Source of the DNA: Rhodoblastus sp963736175
GTDB lineage: Bacteria > Pseudomonadota > Alphaproteobacteria > Rhizobiales > Beijerinckiaceae
NCBI GenBank assembly: GCA_963736175.1
Contig: CAVTNU010000002.1
Coordinates: 186,001 to 250,000, forward strand
Direction: 5' to 3'
DNA: 64,000 nucleotides
A program made the translations under genes and the position numbers. Positions 18,592 to 26,636 of this stretch are shown here, one piece after another; the first letter of the stretch is position 1; every line of letters starts with the position of its first letter. The notes under the pieces are model-generated. The model ran no database searches and was not told where the DNA came from. It saw only the letters and a list, made by a program, of their open reading frames with translations.

Positions 18592-20245
18592 GGCCGTCCG
18601 TCCCGGATTTGCAAGGTGGCTTGTCGTTGATGATTGGAGAACGGCTGTTGTCGGTTACTCTCCCCGCAATAGGGCGTTGACGAGAACGCCCGTCGTTCGA
18701 CGGGCTATGCGGGGAGAAGGGACGATAACGACCGGCGCCGTTCTCCCGCTTCGGCCGGTTGAGCGCCAGCACGAGCAGCGCGCACAGAGCCGGCGCGAGC
18801 GCCATGGGCGAGCCGAAACAGGCGAGCATCGCCGCTAGCGCCCAGAACAGGGCGAGAAGATGCTCCATCAGGCCGACCAGCTTCGATTGGGCGTGGCGGC
18901 GCATCAGGTCGCCGCGCTTGTTGGCGCAAGGGCGCCAGAAGTTCAGCAGGGCGGTCGACAGCGCCGCGGCGCTGGCGAACAGCAGCGTCCATAGTCCGAC
19001 GCGCGGATCGACGAAGGCGATGACGAGCATCGGCGCCGCCAGAAACAGCGCCAAAGGCGCGGCGATGGCTTCGAACTTCCGCCGTTCGATTTCGCCCGCG
19101 CTGATCGGCGCGGTTTTCAGAAATTCCGGCGCGTCCTCGCTGGAGACGGCGAGCCAGGCGAGGGAGGCGGAGATCTGCGCCGCCATGGCGACCAGCGCCG
19201 GCGCGGTCGATATCGCCAGCGAGCCGTTGGGGCCGAGGCTTTTCCAGATGATCAGGGCGACGGGCGCGGTGTAGAGCGATTGCAGCACGATCTGCGAGAT
19301 CAGATAGGGATCGCGCCGCAGCAGCCGCCATTCCTTGCGCCGCAACGCCGCGCCCGAACCGGCGCGAAACAGGTGGGCGCGCGTCGTCGTCGCGCGCGTC
19401 GCGGCGCTGACGCCGGCGGCGCCGATGGCGCCCTGGGCGAAGGCGCGGCCAAGCGCAAGAATGGCGAGCGCAAACAGGCCGGCGCTCAACGCCGCCCAGA
19501 TCGCCAGCGCCTTGATGTCGCCGGCGCCGGCGCGGACGGGCGTCCACAGCCAGCCGTCGGGATCGAAAATCCCGCCGCGCGCCGGGTGGGCGATCATCCG
19601 CGACAGGCCGGCGCGCGTCGCCGGCGCCATGAAATTATAGACTTGCGCGCAAATGACGAACCAGGCGCCGACCAGCGTCGCCAGCGCCTGACCCGCCGCG
19701 CGCGTGCGCTTGGGGCCGAGCCAGCGAAATAGCCCCATCGTCAGGAACAGGCCGAGCGCCGTCGAAAACAGCGCCGCGCCGGCCAGCGCCGGATAGATCG
19801 CCAGCCATCGGGCGCCGCCGAGCCAGGCGTTGGCGTCGGCGATCGGCAGCAGAAACAGGCCGACGGCGGCGAAACATTCGATGGCGATGGCGAGGCCGCG
19901 CGAGGTCAGGATGGCGCGTTGCGACAGCGGTGAGGCGATCAGCAGATCGAGATCGCCGCGGCTGTAAAGCGCGCGCGTGGCGCTGGTCAGCGCTTGCGAC
20001 AGCATCCACGGCGCCACGATGAAGAAGCCGGCGGCGATCACCGGCAGGGTGCCGATCCGGGCCGCGACCGCCAGCAGGAAGGCGCTCGCCGGCGCGGCCA
20101 GGGCGTGAAAGGCGACAAGCGCGCTGAAGACGATCAGCGCCATTGTCAGGTTGGAGGCTTTGCCGAATACATCGCGCAGGCGCCGCCAGCTTAGGGTCAG
20201 ATCGTGGCTGAGCAGCCAGATGAGGGAGCCGGGCGCGCTCTTCAC
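18479..20245 (-). CDS. ABC transporter permease with a repeat-derived C-terminal tail
   Basis: A 588-residue polytopic membrane protein, with roughly a dozen hydrophobic segments in residues 30-490, including LTMALIVFSALVAFHALAAP and LPVIAAGFFIVAPWMLSQAL. It is the membrane partner of the ATPase just upstream: its ATG overlaps that stop codon by 4 bp (ATGA), implying translational coupling. After about residue 497 the sequence stops resembling a membrane protein and reads YRPFSPHSPSNDGRSRQRPI, which is a translation of the palindromic repeat, then continues into the 3' end of the opposing acyltransferase gene. The original stop was probably lost when the repeat arrived. The transported substrate is unknown. 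Confidence 0.75.
   Translation of the reverse strand: MKSAPGSLIWLLSHDLTLSWRRLRDVFGKASNLTMALIVFSALVAFHALAAPASAFLLAVAARIGTLPVIAAGFFIVAPWMLSQALTSATRALYSRGDLDLLIASPLSQRAILTSRGLAIAIECFAAVGLFLLPIADANAWLGGARWLAIYPALAGAALFSTALGLFLTMGLFRWLGPKRTRAAGQALATLVGAWFVICAQVYNFMAPATRAGLSRMIAHPARGGIFDPDGWLWTPVRAGAGDIKALAIWAALSAGLFALAILALGRAFAQGAIGAAGVSAATRATTTRAHLFRAGSGAALRRKEWRLLRRDPYLISQIVLQSLYTAPVALIIWKSLGPNGSLAISTAPALVAMAAQISASLAWLAVSSEDAPEFLKTAPISAGEIERRKFEAIAAPLALFLAAPMLVIAFVDPRVGLWTLLFASAAALSTALLNFWRPCANKRGDLMRRHAQSKLVGLMEHLLALFWALAAMLACFGSPMALAPALCALLVLALNRPKRENGAGRYRPFSPHSPSNDGRSRQRPIAGRVTDNSRSPIINDKPPCKSGTDGLRGRRPDSRRWERDDWQFWRRRIRRHDRKNCRVADRP
18658..18718. repeat. Branched palindromic repeat, P3 form, reversed
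   Basis: Reverse-orientation copy with outer stem CTCTCCCCGCA / TGCGGGGAGAAG and the two inner hairpins (loops differ slightly). It is followed by GGACGATAACGACCGGCGCC, a flank also seen at 42131 and, inverted, before the tandem units. It lies inside the 3' end of the permease reading frame. Confidence 0.8.
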
Positions 20246-21039
20246 GCCGCCGCCCGCGTCTTGACGATGTCGAGGAACAGGTCTTCCAGGCTGGCGTCGG
20301 CGAACCCGGCGCGTTCCCGCAACTGCGCCAAGGCGCCTTCGGCGATCAGCTTGCCCTCGGCGATGATGCCGATACGGTCGGCGAGCTTTTCCGCCACTTC
20401 GAGAATATGGGTGGTCAGTACGATGGCGACGCCGGTTTGCGTGCGCTGGCGCAGGATGTCCTTCACCTGCCGCGCGGCGGCGGCGTCGAGGCCGGTCAGC
20501 GGCTCGTCGAGCATCAGAAGTTTCGGCTCATGAATCAGGGCGCCGGCCAGCGCCACTTTCTGTTTCATGCCGCGCGAGAAGCCTTCGCAGCGCTGGCGCC
20601 GTTGCGGCCAGAGTTCGAGGCGGCGCAGCAGTTCTTCGGCGCGCGTCTGCGCCAGATCGGCCGGAACGCCCCACAGGCCGGCGACGAATTCGAGATATTC
20701 GAGCGGGTCGAGCTTGTCGTAGAGCAGCGGTTCGTCCGGCAGCCAGGCCGCGAGTTTCTTGGCTTCCAGCGGGTTCCCGCGCGCGTCGACGCCGCAGATC
20801 GAGATCTCGCCGCCATCGGCCTGGAGAAGTCCCGCAACCATGCGCAGGGTCGTGGTCTTGCCGGCGCCGTTGGGACCGAGCAAAGCATAGAATTCGCCGG
20901 GGCGGATGGCGAGATCGAGCCCATCCACGGCGGCTTTGCTTGCGGTTTTCGGGTCTGGGTTTTTCTGGCTGAAGTTCTTGCGCAGCTCCTTAAGCCGCAA
21001 GGCGTCTGGCGTCGGACTGGCGGATTGCGCTGCGCTCAT
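20242..21039 (-). CDS. ABC transporter ATP-binding protein
   Basis: A 265-residue ATPase of the CcmA/DrrA/NatA export-type class. It starts MSAAQSASPTPDALRL; the longer frame upstream reads back through the palindromic repeat and is rejected. Walker A is LLGPNGAGKTT, the signature FSRGMKQKVALAGAL, Walker B LLMLDEPLTGLDAAAA, and the switch His is in VLTTHILEVAE. The signature reads FSRGM rather than LSGGQ, a common variant in this class. With the coupled permease it forms a two-gene system whose cargo is not indicated by neighbours. Confidence 0.88.
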   Translation of the reverse strand: MSAAQSASPTPDALRLKELRKNFSQKNPDPKTASKAAVDGLDLAIRPGEFYALLGPNGAGKTTTLRMVAGLLQADGGEISICGVDARGNPLEAKKLAAWLPDEPLLYDKLDPLEYLEFVAGLWGVPADLAQTRAEELLRRLELWPQRRQRCEGFSRGMKQKVALAGALIHEPKLLMLDEPLTGLDAAAARQVKDILRQRTQTGVAIVLTTHILEVAEKLADRIGIIAEGKLIAEGALAQLRERAGFADASLEDLFLDIVKTRAAA

Positions 21040-21121
21040 GGGACCGTCTCGATGGGTGAACGCGCCATTGTCGCCGCGCTCTCTTGCCTTTGCGTTAAGA
21101 TGATCGATCGTTTGCGTCGTG

Positions 21122-21180
21122 TCTCCCCGCATATCCCGTCGAAAGACGGGCGTTCCCGCGAACGCCCGATTGCGGGGAGA
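21122..21180. repeat. Branched palindromic repeat, P3 form, next to the IS110 element
   Basis: Outer stem TCTCCCCGCA / TGCGGGGAGA, inner hairpins CCCGTC-GAAA-GACGGG and GGGCGTTC-CCGC-GAACGCCC. It ends within about 10 bp of the likely IS110 right end. Confidence 0.82.
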
Positions 21181-21196
21181 GCGACTATCTTTTCAG

Positions 21197-22132
21197 TCAA
21201 GCGTTTTGAGCGTGCCATGGCTTTGCGTCCCTGACGATGGCGTTGAGGATGACGAGGAGTTTTCTCGCTGTTGCGACGATAGCGACGAGCTTTGACTTAC
21301 CGGCGGCGACGAGCTTGTCGCGGAAGGCCTTGAGCACGGGATTGTGGCGCGCGGCGACCATGGCTCCCATGAATAGGGCGGCGCGCACGCTGCTTCTTCC
21401 GCCGCCGATGAAGCTTTTGCCGCGCCATTGGCCGGACTGACGCGTCCAGGGCGCAAGTCCGACGAGCGCGGCGATCTTGCGTCGGTCGAGCGTTCCGAGC
21501 TCCGGCAATTGGGCGAGCAAGGTGCGGGCGATGGTTGGTCCGATCCCCGGCACGGAAGCGAGCAGGTCTTCCTTTGCGCGCCAGACCGGCGAGCCTCGCA
21601 CCGCCTGGTCGATATCGCCGTCGAGGCTGTCGAGTTCGCGTTGCAGGGCTTTCAAAAGACGCAGGATGCTTTTCTTGACGCGGGCGGGCGCGTGTTTTTC
21701 ACGCTGCCGTTCGGCGACGATCATCGCCACGATCTGCCGGCGTCTGGCGACAAGATCTGCGAGAAGCCGCGTCTCTTCGTCGCGCAAGGGTCTGATTTCG
21801 GGCGATGTCGCCTCGACAAAATGGGCGATGACCGAGGCGTCGATTGGATCGGTCTTGGCTCTTTTGCCGAGCGCGTTGGCGAAGGCGCGCACTTGCGCCG
21901 GATTGACCACGACGACCGACAGGCCGGCGCTCGCCAGTCCAGCGGCGACAAAGGTCTCGAAACCTCCGGTCGCCTCCAACCCAATGGCTTGCGGCGCGAA
22001 CGGGCGCAGGCGCTCGATCAGAGCGGCCAGGCCTTCGGCGTCGCGCGGAACGACGAAGCTGTCGCCCGGTCCACGAACATGCACATCCAACTGGTTCTTC
22101 GAAACGTCGATACCGACAACGATGGCGTCCAT
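21197..22132 (-). CDS. IS110-family DEDD transposase
   Basis: A 311-residue recombinase starting MDAIVVGIDVSKNQLDVHV, which holds the first Asp of the RuvC-like DEDD site. It continues with AIGLEATGGFET (Glu) and KRAKTDPIDASVIAHF (two Asp). The C-terminal Transposase_20 domain has LLASVPGIGPTIARTLLAQL and a serine-rich stretch SFIGGGRSSVRAALFMGA, where the catalytic Ser of this family lies. An in-frame ATG 82 codons upstream lies in the leader and is rejected. The frame is intact, so activity is possible. Confidence 0.92.
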   Translation of the reverse strand: MDAIVVGIDVSKNQLDVHVRGPGDSFVVPRDAEGLAALIERLRPFAPQAIGLEATGGFETFVAAGLASAGLSVVVVNPAQVRAFANALGKRAKTDPIDASVIAHFVEATSPEIRPLRDEETRLLADLVARRRQIVAMIVAERQREKHAPARVKKSILRLLKALQRELDSLDGDIDQAVRGSPVWRAKEDLLASVPGIGPTIARTLLAQLPELGTLDRRKIAALVGLAPWTRQSGQWRGKSFIGGGRSSVRAALFMGAMVAARHNPVLKAFRDKLVAAGKSKLVAIVATARKLLVILNAIVRDAKPWHAQNA

Positions 22133-22340
22133 CTTATCCCATCCTTGCGCAAGCGGGCTTCGCAGGCGGCCCAAGCGACTGTTCGGGTTCGATGGAACGG
22201 CAGGCGAAGAGCCACGCTCTCCCACGGGCTTGGCGTCCCTAAGGGATTTCGGCCTCTCGCCTGCCACCGCGACGCCTATTATAGCCGAAGCGGCAGATGT
22301 GAAGTTACAAGGGAGGAAGCCGCGATCCTGTCCAAAAAGC
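22133..22340 (-). ncRNA. Candidate IS110 bridge-RNA region
   Basis: Non-coding leader directly upstream of the recombinase, where IS110-group elements encode their target- and donor-recognising bridge RNA (established for IS621 and relatives). It contains a 9-bp stem GGCAGGCGA / TCGCCTGCC (22199-22207 with 22257-22265) enclosing 49 nt with a small inner stem TCCC-TAA-GGGA at 22236-22246, plus a palindrome CTTGCGCAAG at 22144-22153. Direction is assumed to be that of the recombinase. Exact ends and loops are unassigned. Confidence 0.45.
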
Positions 22341-22437
22341 CTCGCAATTTTTTGCGATGATGCTTCAGGTTCGCCCAATGTTGATTGCGGGCCGCCGGGG
22401 CGTGTCGGCGCGCCCGGCCAATCGGGAGGTCAAGTCA

Positions 22438-22722
22438 ATGCCCATCTATCGTTTGGACCCAATCGATCCCGGCCATCCCTCGTGGCGCTTTTCGGTGGAA
22501 AAGGACGTCGTGTGGACCAACGCCGCCTCGCCGGGCGCGGCGCGCGATCAGGTCGCCGCCAAAACGGGCTGGACGGCGGGAGCCGATTTCGTCTCGCCAT
22601 GGCGGAACGAAGCCGTCGTCTCCTGCGCGCTTGAGCCGACCATGAGCTATCCCGGCCCTGGCGAAGTCGTCCGGGAAGACGGCAGCGCCGTCGAATTTCA
22701 GCCGTCAGACCTTAATGACTGA
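22438..22722 (+). CDS. Small hypothetical protein
   Basis: A 94-residue protein starting MPIYRLDPIDPGHPSWRFS, with GGGAGGT 8 nt before the ATG, a good ribosome-binding site that decides the start. It has no membrane segment and no signal peptide. WRFSVEKDVVWTNAASPGAA and AGADFVSPWRNEAVVSC suggest a compact soluble domain. No family is recognised. It stands alone between the IS110 element and a palindromic repeat. Confidence 0.65.
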   Translation: MPIYRLDPIDPGHPSWRFSVEKDVVWTNAASPGAARDQVAAKTGWTAGADFVSPWRNEAVVSCALEPTMSYPGPGEVVREDGSAVEFQPSDLND

Positions 22723-22753
22723 CGGCGCAAGCGCAACGTTTGTCGTTTGCGTT

Positions 22754-22779
22754 CCTTCTCCCCGTTTACGGGGAGAAGG
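22754..22779. repeat. Simple palindromic repeat, P1 form
   Basis: CCTTCTCCCCG / CGGGGAGAAGG with loop TTTA, followed by the usual GGATGAGGGGC tail. It lies between convergent genes (the small hypothetical gene and rpoH), where it could act as a bidirectional transcript end. Confidence 0.85.
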
Positions 22780-22877
22780 TTAGGATGAGGGGCAAAGGAA
22801 TTGGCCTCAATGATTCCTGCAAGCAAAATCTCTCAACCGCCACGCCGTTGAGCCATCTTGCCCCAGCCGGGCCAATG

Positions 22878-23789
22878 TTAGCGCGGGCGCGCCTCAATGG
22901 CGCGGGCGGGCGCGGGCAAAGCTTCGTGACGGGCGACGCCGTCGCGCACCGCGGCCTGAACCTTTTCAAAAGCGCGCACCTCGATCTGGCGCACGCGTTC
23001 GCGCGAAATGCCGAATTCGCTCGATAATTCCTCAAGCGTGATCGGATCCTCGGCGAGCCGTCGCGCCTCGAAAATCCGCCGTTCGCGCTCGTTGAGCACG
23101 CCCAGGGCGCGATAAAGCGCCTGATGGCGGTTCTCGCTTTCCTCCTGATCGACCAGAATGGCTTCCTGGCTTGAGGAATCGTCGACGAGCCAATCTTGCC
23201 ATTCGCCTTCGCCCTCTTCGCGCAACGGCGCGTTCAACGAGGCGTCGCCGCCGAGCCGGCGGTTCATTTCGGTCACTTCATGCTTCGAAACGCCAAGCTT
23301 CGTGGCGATCTTCTCCAGATGTTCGGGCTTGAGATCGCCCTCCTCCAGTGCGGAAATCTGGCTTTTGGCCTTGCGCAAATTGAAGAACAACTTCTTCTGG
23401 TTGGCGGTGGTGCCCATTTTCACGAGGCTCCACGAGCGCAGAATATATTCCTGGATCGAAGCCCTGATCCACCACATGGCGTAAGTCGCCAGACGGAAGC
23501 CCTTTTCCGGCTCGAACCGCTTGACCGCCTGCATCAGGCCGACATTGCCTTCGGAAATGACCTCGCCGATCGGCAGGCCATAGCCGCGATAGCCCATCGC
23601 GATCTTGGCGACGAGACGCAAATGCGAGGTGACGAGCTTGTGCGCGGCCTTGGAATCGGCATGTTCGCGCCAGCGCTTGGCCAGCATGTATTCTTCTTGC
23701 GGCTCCAACATCGGAAAGCGGCGAATCTCGTCGAGATAACGCGCCAGACCATTTTCGCCGGCAAGAACTGAAAGCGCAGCAGCAGCCAT
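22878..23789 (-). CDS. rpoH: RNA polymerase sigma-32 (heat-shock) factor
   Basis: Directs RNA polymerase to heat-shock promoters. The start MAAAALSVLAGENGLARYL is preferred because GGAGGG lies 4 nt upstream; an ATG four codons earlier is an alternative. It has 303 residues. Region 2 shows GLMQAVKRFEPEKGFRLATY and AMWWIRASIQEYILRSWSLV. The RpoH box QKKLFFNLRKAK follows, which marks sigma-32 rather than sigma-70. Region 4 shows LEELSSEFGISRERVRQIEV. Many alphaproteobacteria carry two or more rpoH copies and this may be one of several. Confidence 0.93.
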   Translation of the reverse strand: MAAAALSVLAGENGLARYLDEIRRFPMLEPQEEYMLAKRWREHADSKAAHKLVTSHLRLVAKIAMGYRGYGLPIGEVISEGNVGLMQAVKRFEPEKGFRLATYAMWWIRASIQEYILRSWSLVKMGTTANQKKLFFNLRKAKSQISALEEGDLKPEHLEKIATKLGVSKHEVTEMNRRLGGDASLNAPLREEGEGEWQDWLVDDSSSQEAILVDQEESENRHQALYRALGVLNERERRIFEARRLAEDPITLEELSSEFGISRERVRQIEVRAFEKVQAAVRDGVARHEALPAPARAIEARPR

Positions 23790-24058
23790 ATAACCCTCCA
23801 TAGCGAACCGCCCTTAAAAGGCGCGATCCGAGCGCAGCCGCCTGAAGCCGGCCGCTGGCTCGAACATATAGGGGACGCGGACAATGGCTTAAAGAGGGCG
23901 GCGCGACGGGGGCGAAATTACAAATTGGCAATCTTCGCTGTACAACCCGCGCGGAAGTCGTCCGCTTTCCCCGCCAACCGCCGCGACAGCCATGTTTTTT
24001 CTGGCGCCGCCTTGGCAAAAATGCCAATAAGGGCGCCCAACTTTCAGGGTTACTCGGC

Positions 24059-25267
24059 ATGACGCAAAATTTATCGCTTTTCGCGCAGGTTCAGGAATTG
24101 CCGCGCGATCCGGTTCTGGGCATGACGGAAGTCTACAACGCCGACAAGGACCCGCGCCGGGTCAACCTCGGCGTCGGCGTCTACCAGGACGACAACGGCA
24201 AGACGCCGCTTCTGGCCTGCGTGAAAAAGGCCGAGGAAGCCTTGCTCGGCAAGGGCGCGCCACATTCCTACGTGCCGATCGACGGATTGCCCGCCTATGA
24301 CGCGTCCGTCGCCGAACTGGTCTTCGACAAATCCGCGCCAGCCGAAAAAATCGCTACGGTTCAGGCTCTTGGCGGCACCGGCGCGCTGAAGCTCGGCGCC
24401 GAATTGCTGAAGGTCGTTTCTCCGCGGGCGAAGGTTTGGATATCCGATCCGTCGTGGGAAAATCATCGCGCGCTGTTTTCCGGCGCCGGCTTCGAAGTCG
24501 ACACTTATCCTTATTACGGCGCCGATGGCGAACTCGATTTCGCCGGCATGATCGCTCGGCTGGAAACCTTGCCGGCCGGCGACATCGTGCTGCTGCACGC
24601 CTGCTGCCACAACCCCACCGGCCTGGATCTCGTTCCAGAACAATGGGCTCGGATCGTCAGGATCATACGCGAGCGAGGTCTCACGCCTTTCCTCGACATG
24701 GCCTATATGGGCTTTGCCGACGGGCTGGACCCCGATGCGGGCGCGGTGCGCGCCTTCGCCGCGGACGGCGGCGCGCTGTTCGTGTCCTCGTCCTTTTCGA
24801 AATCGCTGTCGCTCTATGGCGAACGCGTCGGCGCGCTCAGCGTTGTCGCCATCGACGCGCAGGAGCGAACCCGCGTGCTCAGCCAGATCAAGCGCATCGC
24901 CCGCATCACCTATTCGAGCCCGCCCGGCCACGGCGCGGCGGCGGCGGCGATGATCCTCGCCGATCCGGCCCTGCGCGCATTGTGGGACGAGGAGCTGGCC
25001 GGCATGCGCGAGCGCATCAAGACCATGCGCGCGCTGCTCGCCGAAAAGCTCGCCGCCCGTCTGCCGGGACGCGACTTTTCCTACATCGTGCGTCAGCGCG
25101 GCATGTTTTCCTACTCGCGCTTGACCAAAGCCCAGGCTATCGCCCTGCGCGAAAAATATTCGATCTATGCGCTGGATTCCGGACGTATCTGCGTCGCCGC
25201 GCTGAACAAGAAAAACATTGATTATGTCGCCGACGCCATGGCGGCGGTGATGACGTCGGCCAACTAG
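24059..25267 (+). CDS. tyrB: Aromatic/aspartate-type amino-acid aminotransferase
   Basis: PLP enzyme exchanging amino groups between aspartate or aromatic amino acids and 2-oxo acids. At 402 residues it is of usual length. Key blocks are RVNLGVGVYQDDNGKTPLL near the start, HACCHNPTGLDL (cofactor Asn), LDMAYMGFADGLD, the PLP-binding lysine at residue 248 in SSSFSKSLSLYGERVGAL, and the C-terminal LDSGRICVAALN with the carboxylate-binding Arg. It is in the AspC/TyrB branch; the split between aspartate and tyrosine specificity cannot be made from sequence alone. It is divergent from rpoH. Confidence 0.85.
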   Translation: MTQNLSLFAQVQELPRDPVLGMTEVYNADKDPRRVNLGVGVYQDDNGKTPLLACVKKAEEALLGKGAPHSYVPIDGLPAYDASVAELVFDKSAPAEKIATVQALGGTGALKLGAELLKVVSPRAKVWISDPSWENHRALFSGAGFEVDTYPYYGADGELDFAGMIARLETLPAGDIVLLHACCHNPTGLDLVPEQWARIVRIIRERGLTPFLDMAYMGFADGLDPDAGAVRAFAADGGALFVSSSFSKSLSLYGERVGALSVVAIDAQERTRVLSQIKRIARITYSSPPGHGAAAAAMILADPALRALWDEELAGMRERIKTMRALLAEKLAARLPGRDFSYIVRQRGMFSYSRLTKAQAIALREKYSIYALDSGRICVAALNKKNIDYVADAMAAVMTSAN

Positions 25268-25277
25268 CGCGATTCGC

Positions 25278-25306
25278 AAAAAAAAGGCGGCGCTTTCAAC
25301 GCCGCG
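25278..25306 (-). terminator. Rho-independent terminator of the phasin gene
   Basis: Read on the minus strand: stem GCGGCG / CGCCGC with a 7-nt loop, followed by a run of eight T (A run at 25278-25285 on the plus strand). It lies 70 bp past the phasin stop and 10 bp past the convergent aminotransferase stop, so it may serve both. Confidence 0.75.
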
Positions 25307-25374
25307 TAAGGAATGCGCGCCTCCCCGCATCGTGCGCGCATGCGCCGTCAGGCCGGCAGGTTCGCCGCCTGAGG

Positions 25375-25755
25375 TCAGCCCCTTGTTTTGGGCTTTGTCT
25401 GGGCGCCTAAAGTGGGAACGGCGACCGACCGACGCGCCGCAAACGACGCGTTGACGGCGTTCATCGCTTCGTTCGTCAAATCGACGACCAAAATTTGAAC
25501 CTTGGCCGTCTTGTCGATAAAATCGCCATAAGCGGCCTTGAAAAATTCCGACTGGGCTTGCCTGAAGTCGTCAATTTTCTTGGCTTCCAGCACGCTTTTG
25601 GACAGGGATCGCGCCTTTTCCAGCGTCTTTTGTGAAAGGTCCACCGTTTCGGCCGCTATCGCCTGCATCCCTTTGGCTGTGGACGCCGCCGCCGCGGCCG
25701 CCGCTTCGAACTGTTTTACGCCTAATTGCTGCATATCATTGAAATTGGATAACAT
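25375..25755 (-). CDS. Phasin family protein
   Basis: A 126-residue amphipathic helical protein expected to coat polyhydroxyalkanoate granules. The start MLSNFNDMQQLGVKQFEAAA is preferred over a longer frame because it begins at the family's usual point and a GGGGTGG lies just upstream. Alanine-rich helices (AAAAAAASTAKGMQAIAAET) and the segment AQSEFFKAAYGDFIDKTAKV are typical of Phasin_2. It implies PHA storage in the organism. No PHA synthase or depolymerase gene is close by. Confidence 0.85.
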   Translation of the reverse strand: MLSNFNDMQQLGVKQFEAAAAAAASTAKGMQAIAAETVDLSQKTLEKARSLSKSVLEAKKIDDFRQAQSEFFKAAYGDFIDKTAKVQILVVDLTNEAMNAVNASFAARRSVAVPTLGAQTKPKTRG

Positions 25756-26082
25756 GACCACCCCATCCGGCTCTACGCGCCGTGTCGAGCAATAAAACAA
25801 GCGACGCAAAATTCGTGACACGGCGCGTATTAGCGAAATTGCCGCGTGGCTCTCAATGCGGGAAATTACCTAACGCAAATAATCGCCGACCTGGGCCGCG
25901 CCATAAACGCGTCGAGCGGATGGGATTTGGCTTGACCTGACAGACGCTTGGCGCCGGAAGGGCGCCGCCGTGAGACAAACAGCGCGCGCGCTAAGTGGTT
26001 TCCACAGGTTCCCGAACGTCTTGACTCAAGGTCAGATGCGGCAAGTCCAGAAGTCAGTGAAAAGGCCGTTGTGGGGAGAGGT
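25756..26082. other. Divergent intergenic region
   Basis: A 327-bp gap between the start codons of the phasin and the hypothetical gene at 26083, so it must hold both promoters. I see no convincing -35/-10 pair, palindrome or small gene in it. Confidence 0.5.
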
Positions 26083-26526
26083 ATGATGATTTCTGTCAGG
26101 CAATGCCTCGAATTTTCGGGACTGACGTTCAACGACCTGGTGATCGGGACCTCGACGTCCGAGAAGCACCGCGGCTTGCTTGAAAGCTACCTGCTCAATA
26201 TCGACCGGGGCGCTTCGACGGTGCGTAAGATGATCGTCGCCGATTTGCGCGCCTTTCTCGATCTTGGGCTGCTCGCCAGCGCCGCGGACGCCTTCATCGT
26301 ATTGAGGCTGTTCCTGTCGGACTATCCCGAGGCCCGGCTGACGTCGGATGGGATGCAATCGAATGATCAAATTCCCGTCGGCGAACTGGACGGGCCCGGC
26401 AGCTTCGTCCAGGGGCGCCACGCGCGCCAGGCTGCGGCGCAGCGCGCGGAGGTCGACTTTTTATCCCTGTGCGCCGAGCGCGAATTCACCCCGGGCGGCG
26501 CATTTGCGTCCGCCGCCGTCCGCTAG
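26083..26526 (+). CDS. Conserved hypothetical protein next to a FixJ-like regulator
   Basis: A 147-residue protein starting MMISVRQCLEFSGLTFNDLV, with GGGGAGAGG at 26073-26081 upstream; the second ATG (26086) is an equally possible start. Residues 1-85 are the compact conserved-looking part: SEKHRGLLESYLLNIDRGAS and IVADLRAFLDLGLLASAADA, mostly helical with no membrane segment. The C-terminal 60 residues are low in pattern. Small proteins of this look occur in Rhizobiales, but I know no function. It converges on the FixJ-like gene with 110 bp between stops. Confidence 0.65.
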   Translation: MMISVRQCLEFSGLTFNDLVIGTSTSEKHRGLLESYLLNIDRGASTVRKMIVADLRAFLDLGLLASAADAFIVLRLFLSDYPEARLTSDGMQSNDQIPVGELDGPGSFVQGRHARQAAAQRAEVDFLSLCAEREFTPGGAFASAAVR

Positions 26527-26636
26527 GGCGCCGCGCGCGTTCCTCGCTCAAGCCCGCATCGGTTCGCCGCCGTCAGCGGGCTTGGTTTTTGGAGACGATG
26601 CGTCCGCCGCAGGTCGACGGCGAATGGGCGTTGATG

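Larger units (their letters stand above)
21184..22340 (-). mobile_element. IS110-family element (ends approximate)
   Basis: A complete transposase gene with a 200-bp structured leader on its 5' side, the layout of the IS110 group, whose elements lack terminal inverted repeats and make no clear target duplication. The right end lies just after the transposase stop at 21197 and a palindromic repeat copy ends at 21180. The left end lies somewhere before 22438, where the next gene starts; I cannot place either end to the base. Confidence 0.75.
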
